From an uncultured beta proteobacterium (lineage in GTDB: Bacteria > Pseudomonadota > Gammaproteobacteria > Burkholderiales > Burkholderiaceae_A): a stretch of 64,000 bases of DNA. The DNA lies in NCBI GenBank assembly GCA_902586195.1, contig CACIGF010000001.1, forward strand, positions 278,243-342,242, written 5' to 3'. The notes under the pieces are model-generated. The model saw nothing but the letters and a program-made list of their open reading frames with translations. It made no database searches and was not told the DNA's origin. The position numbers and the translations under genes are program-made. Positions 11,946 to 19,666 of this stretch are shown piece by piece; within the stretch, counting starts at the first letter, position 1, and every line of letters begins with the position of its first letter.

Positions 11946-12826
11946 TTTTTAAAACTTTTATCTAATTCCCCAGGTGCTATTAAAAAAACTGTCCCGCAGT
12001 ATTCACACATTACCTCCAATTTATTTCTTTTTTGCCTTTTATTGAGAAATTCCGACTCACTAAATTGTTTGATTGAAGCAATGATTTTTCTTCTTTGACA
12101 GGTGCAACGAAAAATAGGAGAAAAGTTTTTTGTTCTTATCAGCTTTTTATTTAGGTACTTTTTTAGTAGTAAGTCATCTAAATTATTGTGTATTATTTCA
12201 CTAGTCTTCATCTGGTCTAGACCATCGGTCAACAACTCCCAGTCACACATTTTTTTTTGAGAAGAAACTCGTGGGAGAGCCTGTAACAAAATACCTTTTG
12301 CTATATCATCGTTTATGAATATTCTTAGCCAAGATTTAACTTGTTCAGACTTGTTTAAATAATGTTCTAACGAATAATCAACACCACGATCATTTATCTG
12401 GACGATTCCTTGATAAATGTTCATCAATTCGTTGTGAGGCTTTATGCTTGCTACAAATAAACCGCCCCCACCTGGCTCTATTAGTTCCTTAAATGAATAA
12501 AAATGATTTTTGTTCTTCGGACTATTCTTTTGATTCTCTTTTACAATGCTGCGAAATTCACCAGCGTTATTACATTCAGAAACTGCTAATGACACCATCC
12601 CTTTGCCATGTATTTGCAATATTACCGAACCCTTATATTTTAGAGACGAACTTAGTAAAATGTTAGCAACGGTAAGTTCGCTTAATAAACGAAATGAACT
12701 GAGGGTTACATGATCTCGAGTTTGTCTAAAAGTAGTTGAATCTAAAATTAATTCAACGTATGAAAGCTTCGCTGATTGATCGACGATTAAAAAAGTAGAG
12801 CATTTATTTTGATGTATTTTGCTCAT
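11930..12826 (-). CDS. hslO: Hsp33 redox-regulated chaperone
   Basis: Holdase activated by oxidative unfolding. 298 residues. The C-terminal zinc switch has the pattern CxC (FRCTCQ) and CxxC (CEYCG), separated by about 30 residues, as in Hsp33. The N-terminal domain has the family segment LLSELTVANILLSSSLKYKGSVILQIHGKG. The gene is single, divergent from the PHP gene and convergent with ftsB. Confidence 0.94.
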   Translation of the reverse strand: MSKIHQNKCSTFLIVDQSAKLSYVELILDSTTFRQTRDHVTLSSFRLLSELTVANILLSSSLKYKGSVILQIHGKGMVSLAVSECNNAGEFRSIVKENQKNSPKNKNHFYSFKELIEPGGGGLFVASIKPHNELMNIYQGIVQINDRGVDYSLEHYLNKSEQVKSWLRIFINDDIAKGILLQALPRVSSQKKMCDWELLTDGLDQMKTSEIIHNNLDDLLLKKYLNKKLIRTKNFSPIFRCTCQRRKIIASIKQFSESEFLNKRQKRNKLEVMCEYCGTVFLIAPGELDKSFKNYGRN

Positions 12827-12936
12827 TTAAAGTATGCTTTTCTTATCTTTGATATGTTCTTGATAATAGATAATAAAAAATAGAGTAACTACGTGATATA
12901 TTATGTCAATCCAACAATTTTTTATATTAAGACTCA

Positions 12937-13794
12937 ATGCAAATTTTACAGGATCTGAACGTAGACTTACACACTCATTCGACTGCCTCAGATGGCTCTT
13001 TATCACCTTCTCAACTAGTTGTCAGGGCAATTGAGCATGGAGTTAATATTTTGGCATTGACTGATCACGATTCCGTTAGCGGTATTGCGGAAGGGTTAGA
13101 GGCAGCCCAAGGAACCGATTTAACTTTCATTCCTGGGATTGAGATATCAACAATGTGGGGGGGCGGTTGCATCCATGTTGTTGGACTCGATATACAGTTT
13201 AATAACTCTAAGCTAAAAGATGCATTGCTAGAGATTCAAAAGGGAAGATTTCAAAGAGCCGAACGAATTAACTTAGCTTTAATAAAAGCTGGTCTTCCAT
13301 CAATGTTAGAACTTGCTTTATCCATTTCAGGGGGCAAAGGACAAATCGGACGGGTTCATTTTGCAAGAGCGATGGTTCAGGAAAATATTTGTGAAGATGT
13401 CCGCGATGTTTTTTCTAGTTATCTAGTTAAAGGAAAACCGGGCTATGTTGAACATTACTGGCCTTCGCTAAAAAATGTAGTAAGTTTGATATTGGAAGCT
13501 GATGGTCTTCCAGTTATAGCCCACCCTGCAAGATATAAACTATCCTACAATTTACTAACTTATATGTTTGAAGAGTTTATTTCTTTTGGCGGAGTAGGAA
13601 TAGAAGTTGCTACGGGTAGCCACAGTTTGGCAGATATTGAAAGATTCAAGAATATCTCCATTAAATACGACTTTAAAGCGTCTCGAGGCAGTGATTTTCA
13701 TTCTCCTTCGGAAAGTCGTTATGATGTGGGAAGGGCACCGTATTTGCCAGACTGTCTATTGCCAATTTGGGCAAGTTTAGAAGTAAGAGGGTAA
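12937..13794 (+). CDS. PHP-domain phosphoesterase (RNase AM / YciV family)
   Basis: Probable 5'-3' exonuclease or 3',5'-nucleotide phosphatase of the PHP superfamily; the E. coli relative matures rRNA 5' ends. 285 residues. Metal ligands are visible as VDLHTHSTASDG (about residues 9-20), LTDHDSV, GIEIST, IAHPARY and GSDFHSP. It lies 3 bases before trpS, so the two are probably cotranscribed, an arrangement also seen in other betaproteobacteria. The exact substrate cannot be told from sequence. Confidence 0.88.
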   Translation: MQILQDLNVDLHTHSTASDGSLSPSQLVVRAIEHGVNILALTDHDSVSGIAEGLEAAQGTDLTFIPGIEISTMWGGGCIHVVGLDIQFNNSKLKDALLEIQKGRFQRAERINLALIKAGLPSMLELALSISGGKGQIGRVHFARAMVQENICEDVRDVFSSYLVKGKPGYVEHYWPSLKNVVSLILEADGLPVIAHPARYKLSYNLLTYMFEEFISFGGVGIEVATGSHSLADIERFKNISIKYDFKASRGSDFHSPSESRYDVGRAPYLPDCLLPIWASLEVRG

Positions 13795-13797
13795 GTC

Positions 13798-15000
13798 ATG
13801 TACACACAACGAGTTTTATCTGGAATGAGGCCAACAGGATCATTACATCTGGGTCATTATCATGGAGTTCTTAAAAATTGGTTAGAATTGCAAGTCGAAT
13901 ACGAGTGCTTGTTTTTTGTTGCCGATTGGCATGCACTGACAACACACTATGACAATCCAGAGATCGTCGAGAGTCATGTTTGGGATATGGTGATAGATTG
14001 GTTAGCTGCTGGGATTGATCCCAATCAGGCAACCCTTTTTATACAGTCCAAAGTTCCAGAGCATGCTGAGTTACACCTACTACTTTCAATGTGTGCTCCA
14101 CTGGGCTGGCTAGAAAGGGTGCCAAGTTTCAAAGATCAACAGAGTAAGATTAATGACAAAGATTTATCTACTTATGGGTTTCTGGGCTATCCACTGCTCC
14201 AGGCCGCAGACATATTAATTTATCGAGCTGATCAAGTTCCAGTCGGTGAGGATCAGGTTCCACATGTAGAATTTACTCGGGAAATAGCGAGGAGGTTTAA
14301 TCATTTGTTTGGTGGAGAGGTTGATTTTGTTAAAAAAGCCTTAGAAGCTAGCAAAAAGTTGGGGAGTAAAAGGAGTCGGTTGGTACAAGAACTAAGACAA
14401 AACTTTCACGAAAAAGGGGATGAGATGGCTTTGGAGAGGGCTAAGGCTGTTTTACAGGAGGCACAAAATTTGACCATTGATGATAGAGAAATTCTTTTCG
14501 GTTATTTGGAAGGTGCTAAAAGACTGATTTTAGTCGAACCGCAACCCTTGTTGACTCAGTCACCGAAGCTTTCAGGTTTAGACGGATTAAAAATGTCAAA
14601 AAGTTATGGGAATACAATTTCTATGCGTGAAAATCCCGATAGTTTAGTAATCAAGCTTAAAAAAATGCCCACTGACCCAGCAAGAGTGAAAAGGGATGAT
14701 CCGGGTGATCCCGAAAAATGTCCGGTATGGTCCTTGCATAAAGTTTACAGTTCAAAGCAGGCCCTCGACTGGGTCAAAGAGGGGTGTATCACAGCTTCAA
14801 TTGGCTGCTTAGAATGTAAAAAGCCCCTTATTGAGTCTATTCTAAACGAGCAAAAAAATTTTAAAGAAAAAGCTAAACCTTATGAAGAGGATATTGGCGT
14901 TGTTAAAAACATAGTATCCGATGGGTGCGAAAAAGCGAGAGAATTAGCAAAAAATACGATGAGAGATGTGAGAGAATGTATGGGATTAGACTACACGTAA
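13798..15000 (+). CDS. trpS: Tryptophan-tRNA ligase
   Basis: Class I synthetase charging tRNA-Trp. 400 residues, longer than the roughly 330 of E. coli. The HIGH-type motif is GSLHLGHYHG (about residues 15-24) and the KMSKS motif is GLKMSKSYGN. An insertion of about 60 residues, rich in Lys and Glu, lies between the FNHLFG region and the segment just before KMSKS. I believe this is a feature of some betaproteobacterial TrpS proteins. dapA starts 4 bases after its stop. Confidence 0.96.
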   Translation: MYTQRVLSGMRPTGSLHLGHYHGVLKNWLELQVEYECLFFVADWHALTTHYDNPEIVESHVWDMVIDWLAAGIDPNQATLFIQSKVPEHAELHLLLSMCAPLGWLERVPSFKDQQSKINDKDLSTYGFLGYPLLQAADILIYRADQVPVGEDQVPHVEFTREIARRFNHLFGGEVDFVKKALEASKKLGSKRSRLVQELRQNFHEKGDEMALERAKAVLQEAQNLTIDDREILFGYLEGAKRLILVEPQPLLTQSPKLSGLDGLKMSKSYGNTISMRENPDSLVIKLKKMPTDPARVKRDDPGDPEKCPVWSLHKVYSSKQALDWVKEGCITASIGCLECKKPLIESILNEQKNFKEKAKPYEEDIGVVKNIVSDGCEKARELAKNTMRDVRECMGLDYT

Positions 15001-15004
15001 GAGC

Positions 15005-15907
15005 ATGAAAAAAATTACTGGGAGTATCGTTGCTATTGTCACTCCAATGCATGAAGATTGTAGCTTGGATACGACCTCTTTGAATGAATTAATTGAATGG
15101 CACATAAGAGCAGGGACAGATGGCATTGTAGTTGTTGGGACAACTGGTGAGTCTCCAACAGTTGATTTTGCTGAGCACATTGAATTAATTAAAGTTGCTT
15201 CGGAGATTATAGATGGACGAGTTGCAGTTCTAGCAGGAACAGGTGCCAATTCAACTGAGGAGGCGATTTCTCTAACCAAAGAAGCCGAAGTGATAGGAGT
15301 GGACGCTTGTTTGCAAGTGACGCCATATTATAACAAGCCGAGTCAAAGAGGCTTAATTGAGCATTTTTCGAAAATTGCGAATGCTACAAGGCTGCCAGTC
15401 ATTCTCTATAACGTTCCTGGAAGGACTGTTGCTGATTTGAATAACGAATCTGTAAAGGAACTATCCAAACAAAGTAATATCGTTGGAATTAAGGACGCTA
15501 CCGGCGATCTGAACAGGGGGCAGTGGCTTATCAAAGAGGTCGGAGATACTTTCAAAATTTATAGCGGAGATGATCCCACAGCCGTAGCGCTTATGTTTTG
15601 TGGAGCTAATGGTAACATTTCGGTAACTGCAAATGTTTTTCCACGGACGATGTCTCTTATGTGTAAAGCAGCAATTGGAAGAAATGTAGAGGAAGCAAAC
15701 AGGTTGAATAAAATTCTTTTGCCTGTTCACAAGGCGCTCTTTTCCGAATCTAACCCAGTCCCTGTCAAGTGGCTACTTTATAAAATCGGGTTGATAAACT
15801 GGGGGATAAGGTCCCCTTTATGTGAGCCTTCTGTAGAAACTCAAAATGTGCTGGAGAAAATGTTACCCTTGTTTGAAGAATTAGAAGCAGAATATTTGAG
15901 AAATTAA
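15005..15907 (+). CDS. dapA: 4-hydroxy-tetrahydrodipicolinate synthase
   Basis: First committed step of lysine and diaminopimelate synthesis, condensing pyruvate with aspartate semialdehyde. 300 residues. The catalytic triad is T46-T47 (GTTGES) and Y135 (YNVPGRT), and the Schiff-base lysine is K163 (GIKDATGD). The YYNKPSQRG substrate loop is present. It sits between trpS and bamC; dapA-bamC is a common pairing. Confidence 0.97.
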   Translation: MKKITGSIVAIVTPMHEDCSLDTTSLNELIEWHIRAGTDGIVVVGTTGESPTVDFAEHIELIKVASEIIDGRVAVLAGTGANSTEEAISLTKEAEVIGVDACLQVTPYYNKPSQRGLIEHFSKIANATRLPVILYNVPGRTVADLNNESVKELSKQSNIVGIKDATGDLNRGQWLIKEVGDTFKIYSGDDPTAVALMFCGANGNISVTANVFPRTMSLMCKAAIGRNVEEANRLNKILLPVHKALFSESNPVPVKWLLYKIGLINWGIRSPLCEPSVETQNVLEKMLPLFEELEAEYLRN

Positions 15908-15919
15908 GGAGTAAAGGAA

Positions 15920-17044
15920 GTGTTTGTTATGAGCAGGTCATGTCGTCTTAGAAGGATTTACCAATCTTTTAGCTTGATTCTATTACTGGTAGTTTTTACT
16001 GGGTGCTCTTTATTTGGTGAAAAAAATGTTGCGGACCGAACTGTAATTAGTGGATTACCCAATAAGGCTCTGGAAATACCACCAGACCTCATAGCGCCCT
16101 CTGTGAATGATAAATATAGCTTACCCGCCTCAGGCGAGGCTAGATTGTCGGATTTTAACGATCTTGACAGCCGTAAGTTCCCTAGTAAAAATTCAACCCT
16201 TTTACCCATAGAAACAGAGGCTTATTTTATCAATTACGGTGGATTCAAGGTTCTGCTAATTGAAAGGAGCCCTGAGGAAATTTGGGGTTTGTTGAAGAGT
16301 TTTTGGATACAAAATGGATTCCAAATTGAAAAGGAAATACCTGAGGCAGGTTTTATCGAGACTGATTGGTTGGAAATCAGAGAAAAGATCTCGGACGGCT
16401 TAATTCGGAATACATTGGGAAAAATTTTTGGCGACCTCTACGACACCGGGGAGAGAAATAAATTTCGCATGAGAGTTGAGAGGACAAAAGTTGGTTTTTC
16501 AGAGATTTCTGTTGTTCATAAAGGATTGATACAAGTTGCATCTGATGATCGATTTGATCCAACAATAGTATGGGCAAATAGAAACTCAGACCAACAGTTA
16601 GAAGAATTATACCTAAGGCGTATAATTAATTTTGTGTCTGGAAAAGAGAATCAGGGTAATAAATCTATCGAAGTTGTTGAAAAATCTACCTCTACTTTAA
16701 AAGGGGATAACGATAACAACTTTGTCGAACTCGTGCTTAACTTCAATGAAGCATGGAAATCCATAGGACTTATCTTAGATCGACTCGGCTTTGAAGTTGA
16801 GGAGCGTTTAAAAGAGCAGGGAACTTACCTGATTCGCTACAAAAAACTCGATCAGGAAGAGAAAGAGAAAGGGTTTTTTGCAAAAATATTTTCAGATAAG
16901 GATCCTTTGGACATGAACCTTTACAGAATTGAAATTAAAAACACTGGGAATGTTTCACAAGTTTTTGTGTCTGATCATGAAACTAGTGAACGTACAAAGA
17001 GTAGTCAAAACATTTTAGCGGTAATTTATGAACAGTTGAATTAG
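15920..17044 (+). CDS. bamC: Outer membrane assembly lipoprotein BamC
   Basis: Accessory lipoprotein of the BAM complex that inserts beta-barrel proteins. 374 residues from the GTG at 15920; an ATG three codons later (15929) is equally possible since AAGG-type sites precede both. The signal peptide ends in a lipobox (VFTGC, with C29 as the lipidated residue in the long form). The N-terminal unstructured part has the family feature LEIPPDLIAP, followed by two helix-grip domains. Position directly after dapA supports the call. Confidence 0.88.
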   Translation: MFVMSRSCRLRRIYQSFSLILLLVVFTGCSLFGEKNVADRTVISGLPNKALEIPPDLIAPSVNDKYSLPASGEARLSDFNDLDSRKFPSKNSTLLPIETEAYFINYGGFKVLLIERSPEEIWGLLKSFWIQNGFQIEKEIPEAGFIETDWLEIREKISDGLIRNTLGKIFGDLYDTGERNKFRMRVERTKVGFSEISVVHKGLIQVASDDRFDPTIVWANRNSDQQLEELYLRRIINFVSGKENQGNKSIEVVEKSTSTLKGDNDNNFVELVLNFNEAWKSIGLILDRLGFEVEERLKEQGTYLIRYKKLDQEEKEKGFFAKIFSDKDPLDMNLYRIEIKNTGNVSQVFVSDHETSERTKSSQNILAVIYEQLN

Positions 17045-17820
17045 TGAGATTTTGTTGTCTAGCAAGTGGTAGCGAAGGTAATTGTACTCTTATTGAGTCC
17101 TCCGAGCAAGGTGAAACTCTGCGCATTTTAGTTGATTGCGGTTTAAGTTTTTCTCTTTTAAAACGGAAACTTCTAAATCGCGGCATCCTACCTGAAGAAA
17201 TTCATGGCGTATTCATTACTCATGAGCATTCTGATCATTGCAAGGGAATTGTTCCGCTAGTAAAGTTTTTGGAGGTCCCGGTTTTTATGACTTATGGGAC
17301 CTATTTAGCAAACAAAGAGATGCGGAAAAATTTGAAACCTATCTTTTTGTCGCCCCATAAAAAGGTTTTATTTAAAGGATTAGGGATAAACCCCTTTCCT
17401 GTCCCACACGATGCAAGAGAGGCTGTCGCTTTAACAGTAGAAAGTAACAGTTTTAAGATCGGTATCTTAACAGACGTAGGGGTAATAACTAAAACCATAA
17501 GGGATGAGTTAGAAGACGTTGATGCATTAATTTTAGAGTTTAACTATGACGACGACTTGTTGAGTAGATCAAAGTATCCTGAGGGACTAAAAAAGAGAAT
17601 CACATCCATGTATGGTCATTTATCAAATTCTTCTGCTATAGGATTTACAAAAGACTTTTTACAGAGAGAAAGGAAAGTCTTAGTCGCTGCTCATCTGAGT
17701 AACAGTAATAATTCTCGTAATTATGTCGCCGCTTTACTGAATAAATTGTGTCACGAAAAGAAAACTGAATCGTTCATTGCAGATCAAGACAATGGCACCC
17801 CCTGGATTAATTTGGGTTAG
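17044..17820 (+). CDS. Metallo-beta-lactamase-fold hydrolase (YycJ/WalJ-like)
   Basis: Probable metal-dependent phosphodiesterase or exonuclease of the YycJ type. 258 residues. The metal motif THEHSDH (H60, H62, D64, H65) is preceded by the LASGSEGNCTLIE start typical of this subfamily. The start is a GTG that overlaps the TAG of bamC by one base (TAGTG), so translation is probably coupled. The physiological substrate is unknown. Its end overlaps the convergent membrane-protein gene by 14 bases. Confidence 0.88.
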   Translation: MRFCCLASGSEGNCTLIESSEQGETLRILVDCGLSFSLLKRKLLNRGILPEEIHGVFITHEHSDHCKGIVPLVKFLEVPVFMTYGTYLANKEMRKNLKPIFLSPHKKVLFKGLGINPFPVPHDAREAVALTVESNSFKIGILTDVGVITKTIRDELEDVDALILEFNYDDDLLSRSKYPEGLKKRITSMYGHLSNSSAIGFTKDFLQRERKVLVAAHLSNSNNSRNYVAALLNKLCHEKKTESFIADQDNGTPWINLG

Positions 17821-18616
17821 TGTTGCTATGCTTTGCTACAAGATCGGAAAAAATCATTTTGGTGCTTGCATAATATGAGCAATGTGCGACGCCCATTATT
17901 AGTAAACTGATCGGGAGAAATAGGACGAATAGGGATCCTTGGTCAATTTTGAATAAGCTAATTAACAGTGCTATGAAAATAGAGATGCCAAGCATAACCA
18001 TTACCCATGTTAACAAGTATGTTAAAAAACTTTTCCAATTTAAGAGGACTGCGAAAAATGAGTAAAACATGGCCTTAATTGAATTTAAATTACCCCATAC
18101 AACAAGTTGGGGAGCGAACCAAAAGATCATTTGAATAGGAATATAAAGTAACAATACTGTCATTATTTTAATGTTAAAGAAGTTTTCGCTTTGCGTTCCA
18201 CTATTTATTTGTGAGTCAGGATTATTGACCAAGTCAATTACCGACTTGTCGTTTAAGAGCATTATTAAAACAAATATTAAAAAGAGAGAACCACAGTAGT
18301 AAAATCCCAAAAGTATAAGATCGAATTTCTTTGAACCAGTAAAACCGGAAATTATTATCCTGGGAGGTACCGCCTGGTTTTGGTCTATGGCTTTAGCTAA
18401 ACAAATAAAACCAAAAGCTATTCCCGGAGAGATGACTAACGATACTAGTAGACCCACAATGGGAATGAGGCCAAATAAAAACATGGCAGTCCAGTATGCT
18501 AGTAAAGTTAGAATCCAGACTAATGGTTGTTTTTTAAAAATATCATAACCATGTAACAACCAATCTCTTCCATCAAATATAGCTACAACATTAGGCTGGA
18601 TTTTATTCATTTCCAT
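17807..18616 (-). CDS. BPSS1780-family inner membrane protein
   Basis: Unknown function. 269 residues with about six hydrophobic helices. The N-terminal segment (VAIFDGRDWLLHGYDIFKKQP) is characteristic of a family found mainly in betaproteobacteria. A second ATG two codons later (18610) may be the true start. The gene overlaps the end of the homoserine kinase gene and probably shares its transcript. Confidence 0.8.
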   Translation of the reverse strand: MEMNKIQPNVVAIFDGRDWLLHGYDIFKKQPLVWILTLLAYWTAMFLFGLIPIVGLLVSLVISPGIAFGFICLAKAIDQNQAVPPRIIISGFTGSKKFDLILLGFYYCGSLFLIFVLIMLLNDKSVIDLVNNPDSQINSGTQSENFFNIKIMTVLLLYIPIQMIFWFAPQLVVWGNLNSIKAMFYSFFAVLLNWKSFLTYLLTWVMVMLGISIFIALLISLFKIDQGSLFVLFLPISLLIMGVAHCSYYASTKMIFSDLVAKHSNTNPN

Positions 18617-19616
18617 AGTTTGTCTCGCCTCTTCTCTTTTTTAATATCATTTCGAATTGCTCTGGATTTTTTGGGCTCAGTAAAGATGCCTCTCTCGGTT
18701 GATGCCAGTCGAAAAGTCTAGAAATCCAAAATCGCAAGGCTGCTGCTCTCAACATCATCGGTAAAGCCCTTCTTTCCTCGGGAATAAGTTCTCTGATGCT
18801 TTCGTAGCCACTTATCATTTTATCAAAGTAATTTTTTTTGAAGTTTCCAAAAGTTTTTTCGTTTATCGATATAGCCCAATCATTTAGTGTTACAGCTAAG
18901 TCATAGCAAAGTGCATCAGTTCCGGCAAAATAAAAGTCTATTAACCCACTTAGCTGATACTTTTTTGCTGACTTTGGGTTGTCTCTTGTCTCTTTTTGCA
19001 CAAATTCTTCACGGAAAAGGACATTATCTTTGAAAAGGTCCCCGTGAACCATTGCTGTAGGTAATATTTTGAATATGCTTGACCCTCTGAAGAGAGTTTG
19101 TTTTTCAATCTCAGAGGAAAGTAATTTCTTTTGGTCCTCAGACATGAACCGTAGAATCTGCGACGATGTGGTTTTACACCATTCGAAACCTCGACAATTA
19201 GGTTTTACATTCTGAAACTCGGTTGAATCTAAATGCGTCTGAGCCAAAGCTTGGCCTACCTGGTAACAGTTTTCAGATGTAGGTTTGTCAATAGTGATTC
19301 CCTCTAGAGCAGTAACTAGTGTTGCTGGTTTTCCCTTAAATATTCTTATCACTTGATCAGAAGTGCTAATGATTGGCATGGGACAGAGTGTTTTTCTACT
19401 TGATAAAAAAAGCATAAATTCAAGATAAAATTGCGCTTCGTTCAAGGAGAGCTTCTCAAAAATTGTTAAAACATATTTTCCGCTGGACATAAAAATAAAA
19501 TAGTTTGTATTTTCTATACCTGCCTGGATACCTTCAAACCCCAGCAAATTACCTAATTTGTAGTTTTTTAGAAAATCTTCGAGTTCAGGGTGCGAAATTT
19601 TTGAAAATACGGCCAT
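18603..19616 (-). CDS. thrB: Homoserine kinase (APH-fold type)
   Basis: Phosphorylates homoserine for threonine synthesis. 337 residues of the aminoglycoside-phosphotransferase fold, the ThrB type used by many beta- and alphaproteobacteria rather than the GHMP type. The N-terminus has GIQAGIENTNYFI, the catalytic loop is MVHGDLFKDNVLF, and GLIDFYFAGTD supplies the metal-binding Asp. It is divergent from alaS across a 50-base gap. Confidence 0.94.
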   Translation of the reverse strand: MAVFSKISHPELEDFLKNYKLGNLLGFEGIQAGIENTNYFIFMSSGKYVLTIFEKLSLNEAQFYLEFMLFLSSRKTLCPMPIISTSDQVIRIFKGKPATLVTALEGITIDKPTSENCYQVGQALAQTHLDSTEFQNVKPNCRGFEWCKTTSSQILRFMSEDQKKLLSSEIEKQTLFRGSSIFKILPTAMVHGDLFKDNVLFREEFVQKETRDNPKSAKKYQLSGLIDFYFAGTDALCYDLAVTLNDWAISINEKTFGNFKKNYFDKMISGYESIRELIPEERRALPMMLRAAALRFWISRLFDWHQPREASLLSPKNPEQFEMILKKRRGETNYGNE

Positions 19617-19666
19617 AATAAAGTATTGTCTTGTTTGCTCTGAGTTTATTGTAAATCGGGAAACTA

